64,000 nucleotides of DNA from UBA1757 sp045627385. Its GTDB lineage: Bacteria; Bacteroidota; Bacteroidia; Bacteroidales; UBA1402. The stretch is from NCBI GenBank assembly GCA_045627385.1, contig JAZQNO010000026.1:62001-126000 (forward strand). The letters are read 5' to 3'. Of this stretch, positions 52,379-61,434 are shown in pieces. The notes beneath the pieces are model-generated. The model ran no database searches, was not told the DNA's origin, and saw nothing but the letters and a program-made list of their open reading frames with translations. The first letter of the stretch is position 1, and every line of letters begins with the position of its first letter. Position numbers and translations under genes: made by a program.

Positions 52379-52900
52379 TTATTCTTTGACAACGAGTTCA
52401 GCACCTACAAAGGAGAACTGGTATTCGTATGCTTTGCGGCCGACCTTTTGGGTCATCTTGAACTTCATGTCGGCTGAGCCGTCTTCCTCGATACGTCCTT
52501 TGAAACCGGCACCAAGGCCGCTCATCGAACCGCAGGTGAAGATGTAACCGTGATTCGAATACGACAGATTGCAGATGCTGTTGTTGACGGTTCCGAAATC
52601 AAGTTTGCTCTTGTCATCGGAGGCCAATGTCACGACAGCCACATAGCCGCGTGTCGTGTTGGCCGAATCCAACGAGTTGTAGTACTCGTCGCCGGCGGCA
52701 GCAAAAGAAATGCTGCCGCTGACGACGGTGGTATCTGCATCCAGGATTCTCGTCCATGTGCCGGCGTAGACTTTTCCGTCGATAGCTTCGGCGGGCGTCT
52801 TGTCGAACTTGATGGGATTGTCTTCATTCTGGTCTTCGCACGAAGCGAAGGTCAGTCCCAGCAAAGCGAGGAACATCAGGGAATATACTGATTTTTTCAT
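52379..52900 (-). CDS. Small lipoprotein of a SusCD operon, function unknown
   Basis: The 173-residue lipoprotein has its cysteine at residue 21 (TFASC), followed by acidic EDQNEDNP, a pattern that can direct Bacteroidota lipoproteins to the cell surface. The mature part is beta-rich, with AGTWTRILDADTTVVSGSIS and FKGRIEEDGSADMKFK, and ends in FVGAELVVKE. It resembles small calycin or immunoglobulin-like binding proteins, but no family is certain. It begins 23 bp after the SusD stop, where a SusE-type glycan-binding protein would sit. Its ligand is unknown. Confidence 0.75.
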   Translation of the reverse strand: MKKSVYSLMFLALLGLTFASCEDQNEDNPIKFDKTPAEAIDGKVYAGTWTRILDADTTVVSGSISFAAAGDEYYNSLDSANTTRGYVAVVTLASDDKSKLDFGTVNNSICNLSYSNHGYIFTCGSMSGLGAGFKGRIEEDGSADMKFKMTQKVGRKAYEYQFSFVGAELVVKE

Positions 52901-52923
52901 ATCTGTAGCTGTTTAATAGTCAA

Positions 52924-54747
52924 TTAATAACCTTTATTCTGATCGGCAGACGAAATGGCCGTGTTGGAGCTGATTTCGTTTTGGGGAATCGGACGGTACC
53001 ACTTGGCTTCACCCAAACTGTTGCACAGAAGAGCATAGTTGCCGCCGATCTGCTCGTTGAAAGCCACATTGTAGCGAAGCAGCTGGCGCGTGCGGCGAAG
53101 GTCCATCCAACGCTGGTTCTCGGCGAAGAGTTCGCGGGCTCTCTCGTCGAGCACCAAATCCAACGGAGTGAGAGCGCCCAGCGAAGTACCGCTGTAGTCA
53201 GGGTCGTAAGCGGCGAAGGAAGCCAGCGCACCGGCATTCGAACGGTTACGCACGGCGTTAATCTTATCCAAAGACTTGTCGTCCTCACCAGCCATCAGGT
53301 AGGCTTCCGCAGCCACCAGATAAATGTCGCTCAGATGCAGAACCACCACATCGCGGTAGCACTGGCTGGTATTGCCGTCTTCCTGGACCGAGGTGGGATC
53401 GTCCCACTTCTTCACGCACATGGTCGAGTTCACATTGGCCAGTTCACCGGTCGACGAATACAGCAAACCGGTAGTCTTGGTGTAAGAGCCGTCGGCTTTG
53501 AACACATACTTGACCATAGGATCGGACAGGATGTAGGCGATAGCCTCGTTGATATTGCTTCCCTTGGCGAAGGTGGCCTTGTTGGCAGCCAGATAAGCCT
53601 CATAGGTGGCAGGAGTGGTGTAGTAAGGCATATACTGGTTGGCGATGGACAGGGTGCTCTTGTCGCCCAAATAGTAGCCCCAATAGCCAGTAGTGCCCCA
53701 AGTGCCGTCGTAGTTGTATATGGTGGTCATGAAGGTGGCGTCGTAACGTTCGTCTCCAGGGCCGAAGAGGTAGATGGCTTTTTTCGAAGGAGCGCGCACC
53801 GAACCGACATTCTTCATACCGGTCGAGGTGGGCTGTCCGTAATAGCCGCCGAAGTCGTTCTGGAGGCCATGGCCGCCGGCGTTGGCTTCACCGGGGTCAC
53901 CGGCGCGGTCATACTGGATGGAGAAGATGGTTTCGCCGTTGCCTTCCTTGCTGGGAGACCACTTGTCTTCGAAAGACATCGTGGTGAGATCCTTCACGGC
54001 GCCTTCGGCGATGGCTCTTTCAGCCATGGCGGCAGCCTTTTTGAAGTAGTCGGTCCCATCAATCGTATACAGGCCCTTGGCTTCGTCGGTGACGGTGGTT
54101 TCCAAATCCCAACCGGCTGCAAGGTAGACCTTGGCCAGCAGGGCCTTGGCGGCACGTTGGCTGATGGCACCGTCGGCAGGACTTTCCAGAGGCAACGTGG
54201 CATCGTCGACTATGGCAAGCAGGTCGTCAATAATCTTGTTGTAGACCTCCTGCAGCGGTTTGCGCGGATAGGAACGGTTGGCATCGTTCACGTAGCCTTC
54301 CGTGATGGGCACGCTGCCGAAATGCTGGCTCAGCAGGTAGTAACCGTAGGCACGGATGAACTTGGCCTCAGCCGCATACGCGCTGCTTTCGCCGCCATAA
54401 TGGAGAATGGCATTGGCACGGTTGATAAGCGTATAGCAGGATGTGTAGAAACTGCTCACCGTACCGTTTTCAGGAGTGACCGTAAAAGTGTGGAACTGCG
54501 AAGGGCTTTTGCCGCGGGTCGGAATGTACAGGTCGGTACCGTCTTCATAGATGTCGATCTGGGTGACCAGCGAACGGAAATCGTAATAGGCTCTTACACG
54601 GAGAGATGCAAGGCCATCGGCTGTCGAGAAGAATTCGTCGGCAGTCTGAGAGGAACTCTTGTTCTCAGCGTCCAGGAAACCTTCACAACTGGTGAACATC
54701 GCAATGCTCAAAAGAGCGAGAGCGGAAATATGGAATAATTTTTTCAT
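52924..54747 (-). CDS. SusD/RagB-like substrate-binding lipoprotein (second operon)
   Basis: The 607-residue lipoprotein has its cysteine at 21 (MFTSC). Family segments are LDAENKSSSQTADEFF near the start, the FYTSCYTLINRANAIL helix, AEAKFIRAYGYYLLSQHFG, AAKALLAKVYLAAGW, LSDIYLVAAEAYL and the C-terminal DERARELFAENQRWMDLRR. It captures the substrate for the SusC encoded upstream. The gene is 32 bp after SusC. Unlike the main PUL, no enzyme gene follows, so the substrate might be something already small, such as a peptide or an oligosaccharide made by others. Confidence 0.95.
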   Translation of the reverse strand: MKKLFHISALALLSIAMFTSCEGFLDAENKSSSQTADEFFSTADGLASLRVRAYYDFRSLVTQIDIYEDGTDLYIPTRGKSPSQFHTFTVTPENGTVSSFYTSCYTLINRANAILHYGGESSAYAAEAKFIRAYGYYLLSQHFGSVPITEGYVNDANRSYPRKPLQEVYNKIIDDLLAIVDDATLPLESPADGAISQRAAKALLAKVYLAAGWDLETTVTDEAKGLYTIDGTDYFKKAAAMAERAIAEGAVKDLTTMSFEDKWSPSKEGNGETIFSIQYDRAGDPGEANAGGHGLQNDFGGYYGQPTSTGMKNVGSVRAPSKKAIYLFGPGDERYDATFMTTIYNYDGTWGTTGYWGYYLGDKSTLSIANQYMPYYTTPATYEAYLAANKATFAKGSNINEAIAYILSDPMVKYVFKADGSYTKTTGLLYSSTGELANVNSTMCVKKWDDPTSVQEDGNTSQCYRDVVVLHLSDIYLVAAEAYLMAGEDDKSLDKINAVRNRSNAGALASFAAYDPDYSGTSLGALTPLDLVLDERARELFAENQRWMDLRRTRQLLRYNVAFNEQIGGNYALLCNSLGEAKWYRPIPQNEISSNTAISSADQNKGY

Positions 54748-54779
54748 TGCTTAGGGATTTTACCGGTTGACGACGAATC

Positions 54780-57700
54780 TTAGAACTTGAGGCTGGCACC
54801 CAGCTGATAAGTGATGGTGCTCGGACCCTGGTCGTTTCCAGATGCACCGGCCCATTCGGGATCGAAACCTTTATAGTAGGGTGAATACACGAACGGGTTG
54901 TTGATGTTGCAATACAGACGGAGGTAACTGATACCGGCCTTACCGATGATGTTCTTCGGAAGCGTGTAACCCAATGTGATGTTCTTTACCTTTACATAGG
55001 TGGCATCCACATAAGTGTTGGCTGCACCTTGGTAGAGGCTGGAACCGACACCGCCGTTCAGACCGCCGTTGTTGGGGAAAGGATAATTGCCGTAGTGGGT
55101 ATATTCCTGATAGACTGGGTTGATGTAGGAACCGTCAGGATTCAGGCCGTCGCAATCGAGCAGCGTTCCTGCCGGGATGTAGTAGTCGACCTGCAGACGC
55201 TCACGTCCACGGTCAGACCAGTCGAGGTAGGAACCGTAGAAAGAAGAGGAAACCATGTAACCGACCTTGGCATAGACATTGGCCGAGAAATCCCAGTTCT
55301 TCCATGTCAGTCTGGTGGAGAAGCTTCCCGTCCACTTCGGATCGCGGCTGAAGATTTTCTTATCGCCGATGTTGTGTTCCTTGCCGTCGGGACCTTCTTC
55401 CCAACCGTCGGTGAACTGGCCGTCGCCGTTGACATCGTCGATGATGACCTGACCTTCGGTCCATCCGTAGCAGGTGTAGTAATACTCGTATTCCTTGACC
55501 GTTTCGCCGGGAGTGAAGCCCTTCAAGACGGCAATCTGATTGTCGGGAACGACCATATCCTTGTCAGATACGATACCGACCCATTCGTAACCGTAGATGT
55601 TGTTGACAGGCTCACCGATGAACAGGCCGTCATTGGGCAGATTCTTGCCGGTACCGTTGATTTCAATGACGCGGTTGTCATTCTTGGCGAAGGAGAAGGT
55701 GGTCTCCCAACGGAGATCCTTACGGGCCACATTGACCGTGGTCAACGAAAGTTCAACGCCCTTGTTGCTGACGCTTCCCACATTGGTGGTCAGAGAGTTG
55801 CCGGCAGCTTCGAGCGGCAGGCGGACATTGTAGAGCAGTCCGTCGGAGAGTTTCTTGTACACATCCAAGGTTCCGATGATGCGGTTGCCCAGGAACCCGT
55901 AATCCAAACCGATGTTGGTTTCCGTGGAAGACTCCCATGAGAGGCTCTTGTCGACGATTCCATTAGGAATGTAACCCTGATAATAGGTGCTTCCGAACGG
56001 ATAGTAGATGGGCGACGAAACGGTCTGCTGAGTAGCGTAGTTGCCGATACCGGCATTGTTACCAGTAAGACCATAACTCAGTCGGAACTTCAGATTAGAC
56101 AACCATTCGGCCGAGGCCATGAAGTCTTCATCGGAAATACGCCAAGCTGCAGCCACAGAAGGGAAGGTGCCCCATTGGTGACCCTGTGCAAACTTGGACG
56201 ATCCATCACGGCGGACCGTGGCAGTGAGCATATATTTGCCGTCATAGGTGTAGTTGGCACGGGCGGCATAGGACATCAGACTGTTCTCGTTGTAGGAGTT
56301 GTTGGAGTCGGTCACATAGGTACCGGTGGCCAGATTGTACCACAGGGTGCCGTTCATGACCTCACCATATTTTAGATAGACTTTTTCTGCATTGTAGGAT
56401 TCCATACTGAACAGACCCATCAGGTTGATGGCATGCTTGCCGAAGTCTTTATTATAATTGATGGTATTGTCCCATTTCCAACCCAAAGACTCCTGCCCCG
56501 TCAACTGAGCGGTGTTGGTCTCGTTGTCGACGATGGTGTCGTCGAACTGACCGGTGCGCCAATAGGTGAAGTTGGGCGAGAAGACCGTCTTCACTTCAAG
56601 TCCTTCCATCGGAGTAGCTTTCAAGTAGAAGTTGCCGAGCAGACGGTACATCTCTCTTTCCTTCGTACGGTTATAATTGTAGAGGAGAGGATTCGTCTGG
56701 TCGGAGAATTGATAGGCTGCAGAAGAACCCATGGCCTCGAAGTTTCCGGGCTTGGGATTCAAATCGCCATCAGCATTGTAGGGCTGCATGAAGGGATTCA
56801 TTCTGTACGCGATCTTGACACCTTCATCGTTGGCGTATGAACTGCTCATCTGGGCCATATTGAAACTGAAGCCAGCGGCAAATACCTTGTTGATTTTGGC
56901 ATCGACACTACCCTTCAGATTGAAGCGGCGTTCGCTGTCGCCAACATACACGCCCGTAGTTTCCGTATAACCGGCACCCATATGGTAGTTGACGTTGGCA
57001 GACTTGCCGCTGGCCGAAATGTAGTGGTTTTGGGTGCGGCCGTCCTGAGTGACCAGCGAAGGCCAATCCCAGGTTTCACCAGAATTGAGCAAAGTCTTCA
57101 AGCGGTATTCGTCGTTGTCGCTGTTGTACAGGGCCATTTGTTCATAAGTACCCATCTGATAATCGGGCTGGCCGCTCGAAGCAGAAGCTTCGCCAGCATA
57201 CGTGAGGAACTTGAGAAAACGGTATTCATAGAATTGCGCACCATCCATCAACTCGGGCATACGAGCGATTTTGGAAACGCCATAATAGCCGTCATAGGAA
57301 ACGGTGGGTTTGGGATCTGCCTTTCCGCTGACCGTCACACCGCTTTTGGTGGTAACCAAAATGACACCAGCCGTAGCGCGTGAACCATAAATGGCAGTCG
57401 AAGAAGCGTCCTTCAGCACATCGATACGTTCAATATCCTGTGGATTGAGAAAATCAATATCGCCGCAGATGACACCGTCAACAACATATACAGGCGTGGT
57501 GCCCGAGTTTGTCGACGATCTGCCTCGGATCTCGATGTCGAACCCACCCCCCGTACGGGAAGAATTCTGAGTGATGTTGACACCAGGAGCCGTACCCTGC
57601 AGGGCTTCCAGAACCGAAGGAACGCCTTTGGCAGCAATCTTGTCGGTGCTGATGCTCGCCACAGAACCCGTCAAGTCGTTTTTCTTCATGGTACCATAAC

Positions 57701-58028
57701 CTACCATGACCACTTCTTCAAGGTCCTTAGAATCTTCCTGAAGGATGACACGGATGTTGGTCTGGTTACCCACCGTCACCTCCTGCGTAGCATAACCGAG
57801 GAAAGAGATTTGAAGCACATCGGAAGAACTCACGTTAGACATTGTGAAATTACCTCCCGCATCTGTAATGACACCCTTGGTGGTGCCCTTCAGTTTGACC
57901 GTTGCACCGATAATCGACTCGCCGGTAGGATCGCTTACATTACCGGTGATGCGTGTCTGTGCGAACGACAAAAAGCAGCAAAGGCACAAGATAGACAGGG
58001 CCACCGCTTTCCGAAACACGTTGTTCAT
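54780..58028 (-). CDS. SusC/RagA-like TonB-dependent outer-membrane transporter (second operon)
   Basis: The 1082-residue transporter is the first gene of an operon of four. A signal peptide ends near SFAQ. The carboxypeptidase-regulatory-like domain (ITGNVSDPTGESIIGATV) is followed by a classic EEVVMVGYGTMKK TonB-box-like stretch. The plug has VYVVDGVI and IDVLKDASSTAIYGSRATAG, the SusC signature. The barrel ends in ITYQLGASLKF with terminal Phe. The sequence is closer to the general SusC pattern than either transporter of the rhamnogalacturonan PUL. No HTCS, SusR or sigma/anti-sigma pair is next to it, so regulation is not explained by neighbours. Confidence 0.96.
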   Translation of the reverse strand: MNNVFRKAVALSILCLCCFLSFAQTRITGNVSDPTGESIIGATVKLKGTTKGVITDAGGNFTMSNVSSSDVLQISFLGYATQEVTVGNQTNIRVILQEDSKDLEEVVMVGYGTMKKNDLTGSVASISTDKIAAKGVPSVLEALQGTAPGVNITQNSSRTGGGFDIEIRGRSSTNSGTTPVYVVDGVICGDIDFLNPQDIERIDVLKDASSTAIYGSRATAGVILVTTKSGVTVSGKADPKPTVSYDGYYGVSKIARMPELMDGAQFYEYRFLKFLTYAGEASASSGQPDYQMGTYEQMALYNSDNDEYRLKTLLNSGETWDWPSLVTQDGRTQNHYISASGKSANVNYHMGAGYTETTGVYVGDSERRFNLKGSVDAKINKVFAAGFSFNMAQMSSSYANDEGVKIAYRMNPFMQPYNADGDLNPKPGNFEAMGSSAAYQFSDQTNPLLYNYNRTKEREMYRLLGNFYLKATPMEGLEVKTVFSPNFTYWRTGQFDDTIVDNETNTAQLTGQESLGWKWDNTINYNKDFGKHAINLMGLFSMESYNAEKVYLKYGEVMNGTLWYNLATGTYVTDSNNSYNENSLMSYAARANYTYDGKYMLTATVRRDGSSKFAQGHQWGTFPSVAAAWRISDEDFMASAEWLSNLKFRLSYGLTGNNAGIGNYATQQTVSSPIYYPFGSTYYQGYIPNGIVDKSLSWESSTETNIGLDYGFLGNRIIGTLDVYKKLSDGLLYNVRLPLEAAGNSLTTNVGSVSNKGVELSLTTVNVARKDLRWETTFSFAKNDNRVIEINGTGKNLPNDGLFIGEPVNNIYGYEWVGIVSDKDMVVPDNQIAVLKGFTPGETVKEYEYYYTCYGWTEGQVIIDDVNGDGQFTDGWEEGPDGKEHNIGDKKIFSRDPKWTGSFSTRLTWKNWDFSANVYAKVGYMVSSSFYGSYLDWSDRGRERLQVDYYIPAGTLLDCDGLNPDGSYINPVYQEYTHYGNYPFPNNGGLNGGVGSSLYQGAANTYVDATYVKVKNITLGYTLPKNIIGKAGISYLRLYCNINNPFVYSPYYKGFDPEWAGASGNDQGPSTITYQLGASLKF

Positions 58029-58100
58029 GTTGTTGTCTGTTATTAGGTTGATAAAAGTCTATTTAAGGGAATCTGGCTTTTCACCAAAAATTTCCGCGTC

Positions 58101-58108
58101 CAAATATA
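58101..58108 (-). promoter_or_regulatory. Probable -7 promoter box for the second SusCD operon
   Basis: Plus-strand CAAATATA reads TATATTTG on the minus strand, an exact TAnnTTTG, giving a leader of about 65 nt before the SusC ATG. No -33 TTTG is at 19-21 bp; CAAA occurs at 13 and 25 bp. Confidence 0.5.
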
Positions 58109-58184
58109 AGGATTAATTGTTCAAAAACGAGGGCAAAATGTCTTTTTTTTACGCTTTCTGGCCATTTTTCTTCGATATTGTGAC

Positions 58185-58218
58185 AAAAAAAGGGAGAAAT
58201 CCGAAGATTTCTCCCTTT
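58185..58218 (-). terminator. Rho-independent terminator after rpsO
   Basis: A perfect 13-bp stem (58189-58201 with 58206-58218) closes on a C(UUCG)G tetraloop on the minus strand, followed by seven T residues. It lies about 22 bp after the rpsO stop. Confidence 0.9.
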
Positions 58219-58239
58219 ACAACCGATAGCTTCAAACGT

Positions 58240-58509
58240 TTAGCGTCTGATACCAAGTTCTTTGATCAGAGCACGATATTTCTCAATATCTTTCTCTTTC
58301 AGGTAGTCGAGCAGACGACGACGCTTGCCGACCAGCATCTTCAAAGAACGAGATGTGCTATAATCTTTACGATTTGACTTGAGGTGTTCAGTCAAATGAG
58401 CGATACGGTAGGAGAACAAGGCGATCTGTGCTTCGGGCGAACCAGTATCCGTGTTGGACTTTCCGTACTTCTCAAAGATTTCTTGCTTTTTTTCTTTGGT
58501 TAAATACAT
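58240..58509 (-). CDS. rpsO: 30S ribosomal protein S15
   Basis: The 89-residue protein binds 16S rRNA early in assembly of the small subunit platform. The family pattern is complete: IFEKYGKSNTDTGSPEAQIA, RIAHLTEHLK, then KDYSTSRSLKMLVGKRRRLL and DYLKEKDIEKY. The open frame runs on to 58584, but MYLTKEKKQEI at 58509 gives the standard length and sits about 38 bp after an almost ideal promoter. Codons and terminator indicate high expression. No pnp gene follows. Confidence 0.98.
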   Translation of the reverse strand: MYLTKEKKQEIFEKYGKSNTDTGSPEAQIALFSYRIAHLTEHLKSNRKDYSTSRSLKMLVGKRRRLLDYLKEKDIEKYRALIKELGIRR

Positions 58510-58547
58510 CTTGTTGTTTGTTAATAGGTTTTGCAAAATTTGCGGCG

Positions 58548-58578
58548 CAAAGGTAGTGCTTTTTTTCTCACTGCCAAA
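58548..58578 (-). promoter_or_regulatory. Consensus Bacteroidota promoter for rpsO
   Basis: On the minus strand TTTG (plus CAAA, 58575-58578), a 19-bp spacer and TACCTTTG (plus CAAAGGTA, 58548-58555) match both consensus elements exactly. The predicted leader is about 30 nt. Confidence 0.85.
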
Positions 58579-58607
58579 ATTCATGCTCTAAAAATCTTTT
58601 GAGCCCA

Positions 58608-59459
58608 TCATTCCGCCGGATTGTGTGACTTGTGCCCACCGCCGGAAACGACGCCCGATCCACTCACATCAAAGGAAAGAGTGGACTGGTTCCACGTCAG
58701 GCTCACACCACTGGATGATGAGGAAGAATAGGCATACTTCCATGAGAAAAGATGATAATTCGATTCTCCTATCGTTCCGTGAACGGTCTCAACAGCTGCG
58801 GCACAGCTCCAATCGAGTGACGTATTGGCCCATGCATATGCATAGTCTTCTATATCGGTCAATATATTGTTGTCATCAAAATATGAATCAACTCTGATTT
58901 CATATTTCCAAAGAGTTGCATAAAACAAATTTCGGCCACAATCTTCAAATTTCGATGTCATCTGCTTCCCGGAGGATATGGTCTCTGATTTCGTTTTTCT
59001 AATTGGGGGAAAAGCCGAACGGCCGAAACGGCCCGACACAGAACTCGACACCACGCACATCGATCCAACGGGATCATAAATTACACCCAATTCATCATCC
59101 ACCAAAGCCCGTGTCTGAAAATACGAATCACCACATTTCCAATTCATGTCATAGATGTACATCCCTTCTTTTGCCAAACGGGGGACATCAAACCGAGATC
59201 CAAAATTAAGGATATATTGTTGATATTCCTGAATATCAGATACATTCGTTATGATTTTCTCCACCTTGTAAGACTCCAGAACGATGGCCGTATCAATCCT
59301 GGCAAAGGCCTTGCCTTTGGAAGCATTCTCCAATTGCTGCTGCAAATCAGGTTGGCTGGCAGATATCTTTTGAGCAAAAGACTTCTCATCAGAAAAGGAG
59401 CACGAACACAATTGCAAAAAAAAGCTTGCCGCAATCAAGCACAAAAAACAGTTCTTCAT
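58608..59459 (-). CDS. Orphan lipoprotein of unknown function
   Basis: The 283-residue product has a lipoprotein signal with a Cys at 17 or 19 (LCSCSF). The mature part starts with a helical stretch (FAQKISASQPDLQQQLENAS) and then appears mixed alpha/beta. It includes EYQQYILNFGSRFDVP, YIYDMNWKCGDSYFQTRAL and a serine-rich run near the C-terminus (YSSSSSSGVSLTW). I recognise no family. Its base composition is visibly richer in A and T than neighbouring genes, and it stands alone between a DEAD-box helicase and rpsO with its own promoter box, which hints at recent acquisition. A long upstream extension of the frame to 59726 lies in the helicase's 3' end and is not used. Confidence 0.7.
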   Translation of the reverse strand: MKNCFLCLIAASFFLQLCSCSFSDEKSFAQKISASQPDLQQQLENASKGKAFARIDTAIVLESYKVEKIITNVSDIQEYQQYILNFGSRFDVPRLAKEGMYIYDMNWKCGDSYFQTRALVDDELGVIYDPVGSMCVVSSSVSGRFGRSAFPPIRKTKSETISSGKQMTSKFEDCGRNLFYATLWKYEIRVDSYFDDNNILTDIEDYAYAWANTSLDWSCAAAVETVHGTIGESNYHLFSWKYAYSSSSSSGVSLTWNQSTLSFDVSGSGVVSGGGHKSHNPAE

Positions 59460-59486
59460 ATAGAAATCAAATTTGTTAGACAGCTG

Positions 59487-59494
59487 CAAATGTA
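59487..59494 (-). promoter_or_regulatory. Probable -7 promoter box for the orphan lipoprotein
   Basis: Plus-strand CAAATGTA reads TACATTTG on the minus strand, an exact TAnnTTTG, 28 bp before the ATG and just past the helicase stop. The -33 element is unclear (CAAG at a 16-bp spacing). Confidence 0.45.
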
Positions 59495-59502
59495 AAAAAA
59501 AA

Positions 59503-61356
59503 TTAATCATCAAGATGCTTGTCGTTGTTTTTTCGCCAGGGAGCGTCTCGGAATGATTTTTCTCGAGAAGCCCGACGTTCGCTACGATACGTATTATCCT
59601 CTCGACGGGACTTCTTTTCACGGTAATCACGATAGCCTTCCCCATCGTTTCGAGGGCCGTCGTTTCGGAAACCATCGCTGCGGCGACGGTATTTCTTCTC
59701 CTCGTGCTCAGCTTTGGCCTTCGCACCGCGATTTATCTGCTCCTCTGTGGCGAAATCCACCCTCACCTTGCGACCCAGCACCTTGAGCGAATTCAGTTCG
59801 CGCACCACATCCTTCGCCTGCTTGTCTATCACATCGAAGAGCGTGTAACGCGTGAAAAGGTCGATGCGACCCACATTGACATGATTCTCCACACAGTCGT
59901 TAAGCAGTCCAAGCAGCGATTTGGGCGTGACTCCGTCCATTTTACCAAGTCCGATGAAGAGTTTTGTGTAGCCCTGTTCGGTTCCCACTTCCGTAAAACG
60001 TTCGCGCTTGGGTTTCTCCGGACGCTCCTCGATGGTCTCGATATCCTCATTGTCCTGATAATAGGAAATGATGCGGTTGAACTCCATCGACACCACGCGC
60101 TTGATAAGGTCTTCCTTGTCCAGCCACTCCAGTTTGCGATAGACTGACGGAAGCAGATCGGCGATTTCGCTCTCGTTCACTTCCACCTTCTCCAGCCGGT
60201 CTATCAGATTGAACACCTGCTTGGAACAGATTTCCTGACCGGTCGGCATCTTGGCCGCCTCGAAAGTCTTGTTGATGATTTTTTCGATGGCGCGGATACG
60301 ATGCTTCTCCTTCATGTTGATGATGGCGATGGAGATGCCCGTCTTGCCGGCGCGTCCTGTACGGCCACTGCGATGCGTATAGGCCTCTATCTCGTCGGGA
60401 AGCGTGTAGTTGATGATATGGGTAAGATCGTCCACATCCAGACCGCGGGCCGCCACATCGGTCGCCACCAGTATCTGAATGTTGCGCAGGCGGAAACGTT
60501 GCATCACATAGTCGCGCTGGGCCTGCGAAAGGTCGCCATGGAGCGAATCGGCGTTGTAGCCGTCCTTGATCAGCTGGTCGGCGATTTCCTGAGTGTCGGC
60601 CTTGGTACGGCAGAAGACAATGCCGTAGATATTGGGATAATAGTCGATGATGCGCTTCAGCGTCTGGTACTTGTCTTTGGCGTGGACCATATAATAAAGG
60701 TGTCGCACGCTGGCGGTGCTTTCGTTGCGGTTGCCGATGACAATTTCCTTGGGCTCGTGCATGTACTGCGAAGCGATTTTGGCGATTTCATCGGGCATGG
60801 TGGCCGAAAACAGCAGGGTGTGACGCTGTTCGGGCACCTGTTCCAGGATGGCGTTGATATCTTCCGAAAAGCCCATGTCAAGCATTTCATCGGCCTCATC
60901 CATCACCACATTGCGCACCTCGTCGAGTTCGATGCATCCGCGGCGCATCAGGTCGAGCAGACGGCCGGGAGTGGCCACCACCACATGAACACCTCTTTTA
61001 AGCCCCCTGATCTGGCTTTCGATGCTCGAACCGCCATAGACCGGCAGCACGTAGAGCCCAGTGAGATACTTGGCATAATCGCGCAAATCGTCGGCAATCT
61101 GCAGACAGAGCTCGCGCGTCGGACACATGATCAGCACCTGAGGCACAGCCTTTTCAACTTGAATGTTATGGAGAAGCGGCAGTCCGAAAGCGGCCGTCTT
61201 GCCGGTACCCGTCTGAGCTAGAGCCACCACATCCGTATTGCCCTCGAGCAGATAGGGAATCACTTCTTCCTGTACGGGCATGGGCGTTTCATAACCAAGT
61301 TCGGCAATGGCCTTGAGCAGTTCGGGCTTCAGGCCCAATTCTTCGAAAGTTTTCAT
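59503..61356 (-). CDS. DEAD-box ATP-dependent RNA helicase with DbpA-type RNA-binding domain
   Basis: The 617-residue protein is a DeaD/CsdA-like helicase, probably acting in ribosome assembly or cold adaptation. The RecA-like core shows the Q motif (TPMPVQEEVIP), AQTGTGKT, PTRELCLQ, TPGRLLDL, DEAD in VVMDEADEMLD, FSATMP, VATDVAARGLDV and HRSGRTGRAG. A DbpA RNA-binding fold follows near residues 475-545 (LFIGLGKMDGVTP, VGRIDLFTRYTLFDV, LGRKVRVDFA). The last 60 residues are a charged Arg/Glu/Asp-rich tail that may contact RNA. The start at 61356 is preferred to the open frame at 61362. Confidence 0.95.
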   Translation of the reverse strand: MKTFEELGLKPELLKAIAELGYETPMPVQEEVIPYLLEGNTDVVALAQTGTGKTAAFGLPLLHNIQVEKAVPQVLIMCPTRELCLQIADDLRDYAKYLTGLYVLPVYGGSSIESQIRGLKRGVHVVVATPGRLLDLMRRGCIELDEVRNVVMDEADEMLDMGFSEDINAILEQVPEQRHTLLFSATMPDEIAKIASQYMHEPKEIVIGNRNESTASVRHLYYMVHAKDKYQTLKRIIDYYPNIYGIVFCRTKADTQEIADQLIKDGYNADSLHGDLSQAQRDYVMQRFRLRNIQILVATDVAARGLDVDDLTHIINYTLPDEIEAYTHRSGRTGRAGKTGISIAIINMKEKHRIRAIEKIINKTFEAAKMPTGQEICSKQVFNLIDRLEKVEVNESEIADLLPSVYRKLEWLDKEDLIKRVVSMEFNRIISYYQDNEDIETIEERPEKPKRERFTEVGTEQGYTKLFIGLGKMDGVTPKSLLGLLNDCVENHVNVGRIDLFTRYTLFDVIDKQAKDVVRELNSLKVLGRKVRVDFATEEQINRGAKAKAEHEEKKYRRRSDGFRNDGPRNDGEGYRDYREKKSRREDNTYRSERRASREKSFRDAPWRKNNDKHLDD

Positions 61357-61376
61357 AATCAAGTTGAAATTGGCTG

Positions 61377-61384
61377 CAAAAGTA
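61377..61384 (-). promoter_or_regulatory. Probable -7 promoter box for the DEAD-box helicase
   Basis: Plus-strand CAAAAGTA reads TACTTTTG on the minus strand, an exact TAnnTTTG, 20 bp before the ATG at 61356. It lies 22 bp from the opposing pfkB-family box, so the two promoters are back to back. Confidence 0.5.
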
Positions 61385-61406
61385 GGTCAAAATATCGGTA
61401 AAACCT

Positions 61407-61414
61407 TAACTTTG
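61407..61414 (+). promoter_or_regulatory. Probable -7 promoter box for the PfkB-family kinase
   Basis: TAACTTTG is an exact TAnnTTTG, 20 bp before the ATG at 61435. I find no TTTG at 19-21 bp upstream. Confidence 0.5.
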
Positions 61415-61434
61415 CAGCTATCAATCTGCATCTT

